DNA of 64,000 nucleotides, taken from positions 372,001 to 436,000 of the forward strand of contig NZ_AP027041.1 in assembly GCF_027924565.1 (NCBI RefSeq), read 5' to 3'. Shown piece by piece: positions 45,191 through 53,966 of this stretch (the first letter of the stretch is position 1; every line of letters starts with the position of its first letter). The translations under genes and the position numbers were made by a program. The notes beneath the pieces are model-generated. The model worked only from the letters and a program-made list of their open reading frames with translations, had not been told where the DNA came from and ran no database searches. The stretch comes from Lysobacter auxotrophicus. Lineage in GTDB: Bacteria > Pseudomonadota > Gammaproteobacteria > Xanthomonadales > Xanthomonadaceae.

Positions 45191-46419
45191 CAGGGTGCTC
45201 CGCGGTGACGAAGGACGGCCAGGACGTCGTAACACGCGCCCATGGTGTGGTAATCGGTCTTGCCGGCAGGACTCTTCTCGTCGCTGTACTTGCGGTTGCG
45301 CCGATCGAGGATGCGATACCACGCGCCATGCTCGTGATCGACGAAATGCCGCCACGAATACGCCCACAGGCGCTCGTACCAGTCCCAGTAGCGCACCTGG
45401 CCCGTGGCGTCGGCGAGTCGCGCCGCGGCCGCGAGCGATTCGGCCTGCACCCAGAAGTACTTGTCGTCGTCGCACACGGCGAACTCCGGCGCGAGGCCGA
45501 AGCCGTAGCAGAGCCCGCCGAATTCCTCGTCCCACGCGCGCTGCACCGCGGCGTCGAACAGATGCCGCGCGGTGTCGACCAACCCGTCGACCGGCGTGTT
45601 CCGCTCGCGCAGGTGCCCGTCGAGGATGACCAGCAGTTTCGCCCATTCGGTCTGATGGCCCGGCTGGTAGCCCCACGGGCGGAACAGGTGCTTCGGGTCG
45701 TCGCGGTGATAATCCCAGTCCACGTTCCAATCGCGGTCGTAGTGCTCCCACACCAGACCGCCGGCCTTCGCCGCCTGCTGCTGCGTCATGCGTTGCGCGA
45801 GCACGAGGGCACGGTCGAGGAAGCGTGCATCGCGCGTGGCCTCGTACGCGGAGAGCATTGCCTCGCACATGTGCATGTTCGCGTTCTGGCCGCGATAGGC
45901 GGAGAAGTTCCACTGCGCATCCGCTTCGTCGCGATACAGCCTGGCCTCGTCGTCCCAGAAGCGCAGCTCGAGCAGATCCCAGGTTTCATCGATCCACGCG
46001 CGGACGTCCTCGATGCCCGCCTTCAGCGCCGTCGCGTACGCGAGCAGCACGAACGCCACACCGTAGCAGTGGTTCGTGCGGTCTTCCGGAGCGCCATCGC
46101 GGATCGTCCACGCGTAGCCGCCGCTTGCCGCGTCGCGATGGACCTCGCGCAGATAACGCAGCCCGTGGCGCGCGGCATCGAGGTATTCCGCGTAGCCGAA
46201 CTCGCGTGCCGCCATCGCATAGTTGAAAACGAAGCGCGTGCTGCTCACCAGGTGGCGATGCGACGCGTCATAAACGCTGCCGTCGTCGCGGAAATAGTGG
46301 AAGAAGCCGCCGCGCGCGTCGATCGCGCGCGGGTGGTAGAACGCCATCGTGTCGGCGATATGCGCGCGCAGGAATGCTTCGCTGCGGAACTGCGGTTCCG
46401 TCGTGTGCAGGGTGGTCAT
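45190..46419 (-). CDS. AGE family isomerase, probable mannose 2-epimerase/isomerase
   Basis: The 409-residue cytoplasmic enzyme belongs to the AGE (acylglucosamine 2-epimerase) (alpha/alpha)6-barrel superfamily. Visible motifs are GGFFHYF (about 38-44), NANMHMCEAML, and GYQPGHQTEWAKLL with the conserved His. Members interconvert glucose/mannose, mannose/fructose, sulfoquinovose and N-acyl sugars. Its place between mannosidase genes and a sugar kinase suggests mannose to fructose (EC 5.3.1.7-like). This is inference; a cellobiose epimerase or sulfoquinovose isomerase role is possible. It overlaps the kinase gene upstream by 4 bases (ATGA). Confidence 0.85.
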   Translation of the reverse strand: MTTLHTTEPQFRSEAFLRAHIADTMAFYHPRAIDARGGFFHYFRDDGSVYDASHRHLVSSTRFVFNYAMAAREFGYAEYLDAARHGLRYLREVHRDAASGGYAWTIRDGAPEDRTNHCYGVAFVLLAYATALKAGIEDVRAWIDETWDLLELRFWDDEARLYRDEADAQWNFSAYRGQNANMHMCEAMLSAYEATRDARFLDRALVLAQRMTQQQAAKAGGLVWEHYDRDWNVDWDYHRDDPKHLFRPWGYQPGHQTEWAKLLVILDGHLRERNTPVDGLVDTARHLFDAAVQRAWDEEFGGLCYGFGLAPEFAVCDDDKYFWVQAESLAAAARLADATGQVRYWDWYERLWAYSWRHFVDHEHGAWYRILDRRNRKYSDEKSPAGKTDYHTMGACYDVLAVLRHRGAP

Positions 46420-47411
46420 GAGTCGGTTCGCAGGAGGGTTTCGATGTCGTCGCGCGTCGGCATCGCGGCGAACGCGCCATGCTTCGTCGCGGCCAGTGCG
46501 CCCGCTGCGGCGGCGTGGCGAAGCGCGTCCGCAATGGCCGACGCGTCCCCGACGAACGCGTCGAACGATGCTGCATCCACGCCGCGCTCCACCAGGCGCC
46601 GTAGCAACCCGGCCACGAACGCATCGCCGGCCGCCGTCGTGTCGACCGCCGACACCCGGAAGGTCGCTACTTCGCCCTGCGCGCCACGCGTGTACCAGCG
46701 CACCGGCTTGCCACCGTCGGTGATCAGCACCAGCCGCGCGTGGCCTTGCCACAGCCGTTGCAGCATCGCGTCGTGATGGCCGGCGCGGCGGATCAGGAAA
46801 TCCGCTTCGCTGCGGCACAGCTTGATGACGTCCGCTTCAGCCAGCGCTTCCCACAAACGCGGTGCCGCGTCGAATCCTTCCGGCCACAACGACGGACGAA
46901 GGTTGAGGTCCATGCTCACCAGCGCGCCGTGCTCGCGTGCGAGCTGCATGCCGGCGACGGTGGTCTGCGCGATGTCCGCTTCGGTAAGGCTGTTGGAGCA
47001 CACGTGCAGCGCGGCCGCATCGGCGAAACACTCGCTGCGGAAATGCTCGACGCGGAACAGCAGGTCCGCCGCCGGTGGGCGATAGAAGCTGAAACTGCGT
47101 TCGCCTTCCTCGTCCAGCGAGACGAACGCGAGCGCCGTGCGCGCCTCGCCGGTGTGCACGGTGAATCGCGTGTCCACGCCGAACGCGCGCAGCTGCGACA
47201 TCAGGAACTCGCCGAACATGTCGACACCCAGCATGCCGACGAAGCGCGCGCTGCCGCCCATGCGCGCGACGGCGGCGCTCACGTTCGCCGGCGCGCCGCC
47301 GGCGTACTCGACGAAATGACGCGGCTTGCCCGGCAACGCCGGCAGCGCGAGGAAGTCGATCAACGCCTCGCCGAAGCACACGATCGCCTTGCGTTCCACG
47401 ACTGCACTCAT
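46416..47411 (-). CDS. PfkB family sugar kinase, probable fructokinase
   Basis: The 331-residue kinase has both ribokinase-family signatures: the N-terminal GGAPANVSAAVARMG (about 38-52) and the ATP/anion-hole motif DTTAAGDAFVAGLL (about 268-281), where D274 is the expected catalytic base. Among PfkB enzymes, this form with FGEALIDFLALP at the start is typical of fructokinases. In this operon it would phosphorylate the fructose made by the isomerase to fructose 6-phosphate. The start overlaps the transporter stop by 4 bases. Confidence 0.88.
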   Translation of the reverse strand: MSAVVERKAIVCFGEALIDFLALPALPGKPRHFVEYAGGAPANVSAAVARMGGSARFVGMLGVDMFGEFLMSQLRAFGVDTRFTVHTGEARTALAFVSLDEEGERSFSFYRPPAADLLFRVEHFRSECFADAAALHVCSNSLTEADIAQTTVAGMQLAREHGALVSMDLNLRPSLWPEGFDAAPRLWEALAEADVIKLCRSEADFLIRRAGHHDAMLQRLWQGHARLVLITDGGKPVRWYTRGAQGEVATFRVSAVDTTAAGDAFVAGLLRRLVERGVDAASFDAFVGDASAIADALRHAAAAGALAATKHGAFAAMPTRDDIETLLRTDS

Positions 47412-48694
47412 GCCTGCGTCACCGGGACCGCCTCGACGTCCGCGTGCGTGCGCCGCGCGCCGTTGAACCCGTACCACGCGACGAACGCGTAACACACCAG
47501 CGGCAGCACGAACGCCAGCTGCACGCCGATGCGGTCAGCCAGCAGCCCCTGCAACAGCGGCACCACCGCGCCGCCGACGATGGCCATCACCAGCAGGCTC
47601 GACGCCTTGCTGGTCATCGGCCCGAGGCCGTCGATGCCGAGCGTGAAGATCGTCGGGAACATGATCGAATTGAACAGGCCGATGGCGACCACGCTCCACA
47701 CGGCGACGTGGCCTTCGGTGAGGATGGTCGTCGACAGCAGCACCATCGCGCCGATGGCGAAAACGCCGAGCAGCACGCGCGGTTCGATGCGACGCAACAG
47801 GAACGAGCCCACGAAACGTCCCGCCATCGCGAGGCCCCAATACCACGCGACGTAGCGCGTCGCCGTGGCTTCGTCCAGCGCGCCGATGCGCGGGTCGCTG
47901 ATGTAATTGATGAGGAAGCTGCCGATCGCGACTTCCGCGCCGACGTACACGAAGATGCCCACCACGCCCCAGCGCAGGTGACGATGGCGCAGCACTTCGG
48001 CGAACGTGTGGCGCTGGTGGTCCGCGCGCTCGGTCGCCTCGGTCAAGGCCGGCAGCCGGAACAGCACGACGAACACCGCCAGCAGGAACAAGCCCGCCGC
48101 GATGCCCAGGTACGGCAGCTGCACCGATTCGGCCTGCGCGACGCGATACGCCGTCTGCTGCGCTTCCGGCATCAGCGCGAGATCCGCCGCGCCGATCACC
48201 GTGACCGACAGGATCAGCGGCCCGATCAGCAACGGCGCGAGCGTGTGGCCGGCGGAGTTCAACGCCTGCGCGAGCGTCAGGCGGCTCGACGCCGTCTGCG
48301 AATCGCCGAGCAGCGCGATGTACGGGTTCGCCGACACCTGCAGCAGCGTGATGCCGCTGGCGAGCACGAACAGCGCGAACAGGAACAGCGGATACGACGG
48401 GATCTTCGCTGCCGGGAAGAACGTCAACGCACCGATGCCCGCCACGCACAGGCCGATCACGATGCTGCGCTTGTAGCCGGCGACGGCGACGACCTTGCCC
48501 GCCGGCACCGACATCAGCAGGTACGTGCTGAAGAAGGTGAACTGGATCAGCATCGTCTGCGCGTAGTTCATCTCGAACACGGCTTTCAGGTGCGGGATCA
48601 GCACGTCGTTGAGGCTGGTCAGCGCGCCCCAGGTGAAGAAGATCATGGTGAGCACCGCGATGGCGGTGCGGTTGGACAGCGGTCGACCGCTCAT
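47408..48694 (-). CDS. sugar MFS transporter (FucP-like)
   Basis: The 428-residue inner-membrane protein has about twelve membrane segments and the FucP family opening MIFFTWGALTSLNDVLIPHLK. The conserved AQALNSAGHTLAPLLIG lies in the middle (about 143-159), and HPLF/NPYI-type sites are represented by SANPYIALLG. Members take up fucose, glucose, galactose or mannose with protons. Given the neighbours, mannose or mannose oligomers are likely. No outer-membrane TonB receptor for the sugar is in the window. It overlaps the LacI gene by 4 bases. Confidence 0.92.
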   Translation of the reverse strand: MSGRPLSNRTAIAVLTMIFFTWGALTSLNDVLIPHLKAVFEMNYAQTMLIQFTFFSTYLLMSVPAGKVVAVAGYKRSIVIGLCVAGIGALTFFPAAKIPSYPLFLFALFVLASGITLLQVSANPYIALLGDSQTASSRLTLAQALNSAGHTLAPLLIGPLILSVTVIGAADLALMPEAQQTAYRVAQAESVQLPYLGIAAGLFLLAVFVVLFRLPALTEATERADHQRHTFAEVLRHRHLRWGVVGIFVYVGAEVAIGSFLINYISDPRIGALDEATATRYVAWYWGLAMAGRFVGSFLLRRIEPRVLLGVFAIGAMVLLSTTILTEGHVAVWSVVAIGLFNSIMFPTIFTLGIDGLGPMTSKASSLLVMAIVGGAVVPLLQGLLADRIGVQLAFVLPLVCYAFVAWYGFNGARRTHADVEAVPVTQA

Positions 48695-49731
48695 GCGGCG
48701 TCTCCGGGCAGGGTGAACTGGCTGCTCGCGCGCACGAACAGGCGCACGGGGGCGATGGTGGTGGCGGGCGGCGTCGAGGTGTCGCGCAGGCGCTGCAGGA
48801 TCAGCTCCGCCGCCTGGCGGCCGCGCGCACGTGGATCGACCGCAATCGTCGTCAGCGGCGGCGCGCTGACGGACGCTTCGGGAATGTCGTCGAAACCGGT
48901 GACGGCGAAATCGTGGCCGGCGCGACGTCCGCGCGTGGCAAGCCCGGCGATCAGCCCCAGCGCGACGGCGTCGTTGTAGCAGACCGCCGCGGTCGGCGCC
49001 GGATCGCGCACGAACAGCGCGCCGGTCTGCCGCGCGGCTTCAAGGCGCGTCGGCGCGCATTCGACGATCCATTGCGGTTCCGGCGCGATGCCTGCTTCGG
49101 TCAGCGCTGCGCGCCAACCCTTGCGACGTTCGGCGCATGAACTCGATTCGCCATGTCCGCCGAAGAACGCGATGCGTCGATGACCTTGCGCCAGCAGGTG
49201 TTCGGTCGCGAGCCGCGCACCGTGCGCGTTGTCGAGCGCGAGGTAATCCCACTGGTCGCCGAGCGCGCGGTTGAACACCAGCATCGGCGTGCGTGCGCCG
49301 AGGAGCGGCCGCAGCCGCGCCGCGTCGCTTCCTTCGGCGGGCGAGAGGATGATGCCGGCGGGATCGTGTTCGAGCAGCGAGGTGAGCACCGCCTGCTGGC
49401 GCTCGCTCGATTCGCCGGTGCTGCCGAGCAGCGTGACGTAGCCGGCGGCGCCGAGCGCTTCGTCCACGCCCGCGGCGAATTCCGCGAAGAAGGGGTTGGA
49501 CAGGTCGTTGATCACCAGCGCCACGGTGGACGAAACCTTGCGCCGCAGGTTCGCCGCGCCGCGGTGGTACACGTAACCCTGGCGCTTGATCTCGGCCTCC
49601 ACCCGCGCACGCGTCTGCGAGTTCACCAGCGGGCTGCCCCGCAGCACCAGCGACACCGTCGCCCGCGACAGGTCGCAGGCGTCGGCGATGTCGGTCAGCG
49701 TCACGCGGCCGCGGAGGGCGGGGGCGGGCAT
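48691..49731 (-). CDS. LacI family repressor of the mannoside locus
   Basis: The 346-residue regulator has an N-terminal helix-turn-helix (about 10-34, VTLTDIADACDLSRATVSLVL). A hinge (about 50-66) and a periplasmic-binding-protein-like sensor domain (about 68-340) with NDLSNPFFAEFAAGVDEAL follow. The start at 49731 is chosen because GGAG lies 8 bases before it and because the in-frame ATG at 49749 overlaps the operator. It is the first gene of the five-gene operon and sits next to two copies of its likely operator, so negative autoregulation relieved by a sugar (probably mannose or a derivative) is expected. Confidence 0.9.
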   Translation of the reverse strand: MPAPALRGRVTLTDIADACDLSRATVSLVLRGSPLVNSQTRARVEAEIKRQGYVYHRGAANLRRKVSSTVALVINDLSNPFFAEFAAGVDEALGAAGYVTLLGSTGESSERQQAVLTSLLEHDPAGIILSPAEGSDAARLRPLLGARTPMLVFNRALGDQWDYLALDNAHGARLATEHLLAQGHRRIAFFGGHGESSSCAERRKGWRAALTEAGIAPEPQWIVECAPTRLEAARQTGALFVRDPAPTAAVCYNDAVALGLIAGLATRGRRAGHDFAVTGFDDIPEASVSAPPLTTIAVDPRARGRQAAELILQRLRDTSTPPATTIAPVRLFVRASSQFTLPGDAA

Positions 49732-49747
49732 GGAAGGCGGCTCCGGC

Positions 49748-49765
49748 ATTTGGATCGTTCTAAAT
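49748..49765 (-). promoter_or_regulatory. LacI-type operator at the repressor gene
   Basis: ATTTGGATCGTTCTAAAT is a near-palindrome with the central CG of LacI-family sites. Its reverse complement recurs at 49851-49868 with one end base changed. It lies 17 bases before the repressor start. Confidence 0.85.
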
Positions 49766-49850
49766 CGGGCCATCCTGCGGACCGGACCGGCGCGACGCAA
49801 TCTTGCGCTGCAACATGAGTCGGCGCGTTCCATCGTGCTACGGTCCGGCG

Positions 49851-49868
49851 TTTAGAACGATCCAAATC
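49851..49868 (+). promoter_or_regulatory. LacI-type operator at the GH92 gene
   Basis: GTTTAGAACGATCCAAAT matches the reverse complement of 49748-49765 in 17 of 18 bases. It lies 22 bases before the GH92 start, where a bound repressor would block the promoter. The centres of the two sites are 103 bp apart. Confidence 0.85.
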
Positions 49869-49890
49869 AACCTTCGTTCCCGGAGCGCCC

Positions 49891-52245
49891 ATGTCCCGTC
49901 GTGCCCGTTCCCATTCCCTGCGCCTGGCCGGAGCCGCGCTGGCGCTCGCCAGCGGGCTCGCCGCAGCGGCCACGCCGTCCGGCGCCGGTGCAAAGGCATT
50001 CGCCTCGGTCGATCCCTTCATCGGCACCGGCGGCGAAGGCCACACCTTCCCCGGCGCGACGGTTCCCTTCGGCATGGTGCAGCTGAGCCCCGACACGCAG
50101 ATCAAGTCGCGCAAGGAAGGCTACGGATGGGCGGCGGGCTACCGGTACGACGACCACACCATCGTCGGTTTCTCGCATACGCATTTCTCCGGCACCGGGC
50201 ATTCGGATCTGGGCGACGTGCTGGTCATGCCCATCGCGGGCGAGGTGAAGCTCGAACGCGGCGACATCGACAAGCCCGGCAGCGGTTACACCTCGCGATT
50301 CGACCACAAGGACGAAAAGGCCGAGCCCGGCTATTACGCCGTGACGCTGCGCGACTACGGCATTCGCGCCGAACTCACCGCGAGCCCGCGCGTCGGCGTG
50401 CATCGTTATGCGTTCCCGAAGGGCAAACCCGCGCACGTGCTCGTCGATCTGCGCACGAGCATGTACGACTACCCCGGCAAGGTGCAGTGGTCGCGACTGC
50501 GCCTGCGTCCCGACGGCACGCTCACCGGTTTCCGCGAAACGCGCGGCTGGGCGCCGGGTCGCCAGCTGTATTTCGCGATGCGATTCTCCAGGCCGGTCAG
50601 CGGACATCAGTTCCACGACACCGAAGAAAACGTCGTCTACAAGGGCTTTCCGCCGCCGGGCGAGAAAGACCCGCGCCAGCGTGCGCAGATCGAAGGACGC
50701 CAGCTCGTCGGCGCGCTCGATTTCGACGACGCGCAGGGCGGCACGATGGTCGTGAAGGTCGCGATCTCGCCGGTGAGCGAGGAAGGCGCCATCGCCAACC
50801 TCGATGCCGAAGTGCCCGGTTTCGATTTCGATGCCGTGCGCAACGATGCGAAGGCGCAGTGGTCGCAGGCGCTGGGCGCGCTCGACGTCGATGCGCCCGA
50901 ACCGATGCGTCGCAGCGTCTACACCGCGCTGTATCACACGCTGATGGGGCCTTCGTTGTTCATGGATGCCGACGGTCGTTATCGCGGCCCCGACAACGCC
51001 GTGCACCAGGCGAAGGGCTTCACCAACTATTCGACGTTCTCGCTGTGGGACACGTACCGCGCGTTGCATCCGCTGCTGACGATCGTGCAGCCCGAGCAGC
51101 GCACCAACGACTTCGTCAATTCGCTGCTCGCGTCGCGCCGCCACAGCGCGTACGGCGTGCTGCCGGTGTGGGCGTTCCACGGGCTGGAGACGTGGTGCAT
51201 GATCGGCTACCACGCGGTGCCGGTCATCAGCGACGCGTACATGAAGGGAATCCGCGGCTACGACGCAAACGAAGCGCTCGACGCGATGGTCGCCAGCGCC
51301 AGCTACGGCCCGTACGACGGCATTGCGCAGTACATGCAGCTGGGTTACGTGCCGATCGACGAGGAAGGCGAGGCCGCATCGAAGACGCTGGAATACGCAT
51401 TCGACGACTGGACCATCGCACGCATGGCCGATGCGATGGGCCGGAAGGATATCGCGAAGCAGTTCAACAAGCGCGCCGCGAACTGGCAGCACGCATTCGA
51501 CGAATCCACCGGCTTCATGCGCGCACGCAAGCGCGATGGCGCCTTCCGCGAGCCGTTCGACCCCAGTGCCAGCGGTTACGGCACCGACTACACTGAGGGC
51601 AACGCGTGGCAGTACTCCTGGTACGTGCCGCAGGACGTCGCGGGCCTTGCGAAGGCGCACGGCGGCGAAGACAAACTGCTTGCGCGCCTGGACGCCGTGT
51701 TCGACGCGAAGGTCGATCCGAAGATCTTCGAACACATGGAAGACATCACCGGCCTCATCGGCTGGTACGCGCACGGCAACGAACCGAGCCACCACGTCGC
51801 GTACCTGTATGCGTACGCCGGCCAGCCGTGGCGCACGCAGGCGCGCCTGGGCCACATCATGAAGACGCAGTACGCGCCGCGCCCCGATGGCCTGGCCGGC
51901 AACGACGACCTCGGCCAGATGTCGGCGTGGTACGTGTTCACCGCGCTGGGCTTCTATCCCGTTGCGCCGGGCAGCAACGAGTACGTCATCGGCCGCCCCT
52001 TCCTGCCGCGCGCCACGCTCGACCTGCCCAACGGAAAGCGCTTCACCGTCATCGCCGACGGCCTGGACGACGCGCACCTCTATATCGGCAACGCCACGCT
52101 CAATGGCAAGCCGCTGGATCGCGCGTTCCTGCGCCACGAGGAACTCATGGCCGGCGGCGAATTGCGCTTCACCATGCAGGCGCAGCCGAACACGCAATGG
52201 GCGACGGACCCGGCGAAGCGGCCCTATTCGATGTCGGCGCACTGA
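49891..52245 (+). CDS. GH92 family alpha-mannosidase, exported
   Basis: The 784-residue protein has a signal peptide (about 1-27). The GH92 N-terminal domain includes DPFIGTGGEGHTFPGATVPFGM and SHTHFSGTGHSDLGDV. The (alpha/alpha)6 catalytic domain follows with GNEPSHHVAYLY, and the hallmark GNDDLGQMSAWYVFTALGFYPV lies near residues 670-691. GH92 enzymes are Ca2+-dependent inverting alpha-mannosidases, most often cutting alpha-1,2 links of high-mannose glycans. It diverges from the LacI operon and shares its operators. A GGAG ribosome site lies 6 bases upstream of the ATG. Confidence 0.93.
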   Translation: MSRRARSHSLRLAGAALALASGLAAAATPSGAGAKAFASVDPFIGTGGEGHTFPGATVPFGMVQLSPDTQIKSRKEGYGWAAGYRYDDHTIVGFSHTHFSGTGHSDLGDVLVMPIAGEVKLERGDIDKPGSGYTSRFDHKDEKAEPGYYAVTLRDYGIRAELTASPRVGVHRYAFPKGKPAHVLVDLRTSMYDYPGKVQWSRLRLRPDGTLTGFRETRGWAPGRQLYFAMRFSRPVSGHQFHDTEENVVYKGFPPPGEKDPRQRAQIEGRQLVGALDFDDAQGGTMVVKVAISPVSEEGAIANLDAEVPGFDFDAVRNDAKAQWSQALGALDVDAPEPMRRSVYTALYHTLMGPSLFMDADGRYRGPDNAVHQAKGFTNYSTFSLWDTYRALHPLLTIVQPEQRTNDFVNSLLASRRHSAYGVLPVWAFHGLETWCMIGYHAVPVISDAYMKGIRGYDANEALDAMVASASYGPYDGIAQYMQLGYVPIDEEGEAASKTLEYAFDDWTIARMADAMGRKDIAKQFNKRAANWQHAFDESTGFMRARKRDGAFREPFDPSASGYGTDYTEGNAWQYSWYVPQDVAGLAKAHGGEDKLLARLDAVFDAKVDPKIFEHMEDITGLIGWYAHGNEPSHHVAYLYAYAGQPWRTQARLGHIMKTQYAPRPDGLAGNDDLGQMSAWYVFTALGFYPVAPGSNEYVIGRPFLPRATLDLPNGKRFTVIADGLDDAHLYIGNATLNGKPLDRAFLRHEELMAGGELRFTMQAQPNTQWATDPAKRPYSMSAH

Positions 52246-52343
52246 CCTCGCATGGCGCGCTGCAAATGACGCGCGGCGCGTTCGAGCATGCGACGTGCGA
52301 GGCGATTACGCCAAGCTGCGATGCGCGCTCTTGTAGCTCCTGT

Positions 52344-52370
52344 AGCCCGGGTAAGCGAAGCGCACCCGGG
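52344..52370. repeat. GTAG REP-like unit, single arm
   Basis: AGCCCGGGTAAGCGAAGCGC and the following CACCCGGG are identical to the 27-base arms at 29434-29505, here preceded by GT (giving GTAG). Only one arm is present, 74 bases after the GH92 stop. Confidence 0.7.
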
Positions 52371-52461
52371 GCTCGCTCGCTTCGGACACCTGCGCCCCCA
52401 CGCGCGTGAGACTCCCGCGCGCCCGACCCACCCCCACCGGCTGCTAAACTCCGCACCCCAC

Positions 52462-52537
<76 letters not shown>

Positions 52538-52580
52538 CCCAAGCGTCCAACGTTGCCCATGCTGGTCCAGCTGTCGGCAC

Positions 52581-52606
52581 AAAACCCCGCAAACTGCGGG
52601 GTTTTT
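52581..52606 (+). terminator. terminator after the tRNA
   Basis: AAAACCCCGC and GCGGGGTTTT pair around AAACT and run into TTTTTT, with further CAC/GTG pairing outside (52578-52610). It begins 43 bases after the tRNA. Confidence 0.9.
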
Positions 52607-52626
52607 TGTGCACACATGTCCATGGT

Positions 52627-52947
52627 TGTCCAGTTGAATCCGAAATAGCGATCAATCGTGCGAAGGACGACGAGCTCGTCGACGTTTCCGCTCAGCGGGA
52701 TACTCACGGCGAGGAGGTCGCACTGGACGACGACGTACTGGCGGCGGTGTCGCAGGCTTATCGAACCCGGCCCGGTCAGGAATCGCACGTTCTCGGGCAC
52801 GAGGTGCAGCGGGCAATGCAGACGCTGCAACCCCAAGTGCGCAAGGCCGTCATCCTGGTGCATGTGCTTGGGTACGAAGTGGAATCCAACGATCCCGGCA
52901 AAATCACTGCGGCGACGCTGTGCGACGTGAGGTTCGCGAGATCGTGA
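52627..52947 (+). pseudogene. fragment resembling sigma-70 family region 4
   Basis: In one open frame the translation from about 52795 reads like region 4 of an extracytoplasmic-type sigma factor: a run near VQRAMQTLQPQVRKAVILVH, then GYEVESNDPGKITAATLCDV. This is followed by a break where the recognition helix should come, and a stop at 52947. No good start codon or ribosome site is seen and the N-terminal regions are missing, so this is probably a degraded remnant. GC is lower than in the flanking genes. The call rests on pattern only. Confidence 0.3.
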
Positions 52948-53018
52948 TCGTCCCTGCTGCCGGATACCGATGAAGGTTCTGTCAGTAGCCGAATAAACGA
53001 GGACGGCAGCTCACTGAA

Positions 53019-53702
53019 CTACTGAAAACTCTCTACGATTCCATCGGCCAAGTTGCCGGCAAAAGCCTTCAAAGCACCAGCCCTCGAAATGTGGCGAGTT
53101 TCGACTTGAATACCCACGATTCGTACTGCGTCTACCTGCACGCTTTCAAACGCGGTACACGTACCCACAGGTTGCGGTACATCACCTGGCTGGGCCGGGT
53201 ACGCAAGAACCACCAGGTTGCAACCTGTAGCCTTAGAAAACGCTAGTGCCTCGTACATGTCGGCTTCCGATATGCGAAGCTGCCCCTTCTCTACGTGGCC
53301 CTTGTACTTGGCATCTAGGAGTAAGCGGGGTCTTGCGCCATCAGCCTCAATCACGCAGTCGGGAAAGACCGATAGCTTGGTCACGGCGCCCGTGCCCATC
53401 TTAGTTTTGGTGCCAAGGGTGAAGCCCTTTTGCGGCACCACTGCCGAACGCCCGAATCCGAGACGAGCCGCCACCGTTAGCAAGTCTTCCCACACCCGCC
53501 AGGTCGAAACCAGGTAGCCAGGCGCGTGCGCTTGACCCTGTTTGTAGTTGAGGCCCAGTCCTCCAAGGACGTCGATGGAAAGCTCGTGCAAGGGTTTCCA
53601 TGATGCTCGCGCAACCTGGCGACAAAGGACTGCGTATGCTCTTGCGCGGGGGGGCACGCCGCCCCGCTCGTCCTCACCTCGAATGCAAAGGGCGTGAGAC
53701 AT
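53019..53702 (-). CDS. McrC-like restriction nuclease, N-terminally truncated
   Basis: The 227-residue protein matches the C-terminal PD-(D/E)xK nuclease domain of McrC, the cutting subunit of the McrBC modification-dependent restriction system. E72 lies in WRVWEDLL, P114-D115 in VFPDCVIEADG, and the catalytic D130-A131-K132 in LLLDAKYKG. McrC proteins are normally longer, with an extra N-terminal domain, and need the GTPase McrB; neither is found here. The frame continues 24 sense codons above the ATG (MSHALC), to a TAG, giving readable but incomplete McrC-like sequence. It is therefore probably a remnant, though its active site is intact. GC is low for this genome. Confidence 0.65.
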   Translation of the reverse strand: MSHALCIRGEDERGGVPPRARAYAVLCRQVARASWKPLHELSIDVLGGLGLNYKQGQAHAPGYLVSTWRVWEDLLTVAARLGFGRSAVVPQKGFTLGTKTKMGTGAVTKLSVFPDCVIEADGARPRLLLDAKYKGHVEKGQLRISEADMYEALAFSKATGCNLVVLAYPAQPGDVPQPVGTCTAFESVQVDAVRIVGIQVETRHISRAGALKAFAGNLADGIVESFQ

Positions 53703-53966
53703 GTGGCACGCAAGAAGATTGAGTCGTACGTTGAGGCGGGAAATGGCGCATTGCGAATCCGCCTAGCGCTGCTCCGGTTACCCGGCGCGTTCTTGTGGGC
53801 TTGGGTTTGCGTTCGAGGCGCCGAGCAGGGCTGTACGCATCCTCAGACAGCAGGGCTTGCGACACCCGCCACCGCCGCACCCACGCAGCCGCCGACCCAC
53901 GATCACCCCACCTCGACGCCGCCTTCGCATCCTGCCCTCTGTGCAAACGATGGCCGAAGCCTCCGC
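53703..53966. other. 264-base spacer between the McrC fragment and the oxidoreductase gene
   Basis: The plus-strand frame of the oxidoreductase stays open through this stretch, but the translation is Thr/Pro-rich with no homology that I recognise, so I treat it as non-coding. GC rises from left to right, marking the end of the low-GC islet near 53780. Confidence 0.45.

Noticed and set aside
53694-53966. An N-terminal extension of the FAD oxidoreductase of about 90 residues
   Set aside because: The translation is Thr/Pro/His-rich and unlike the family, whose proteins begin close to the FAD motif; it also crosses the low-GC boundary.
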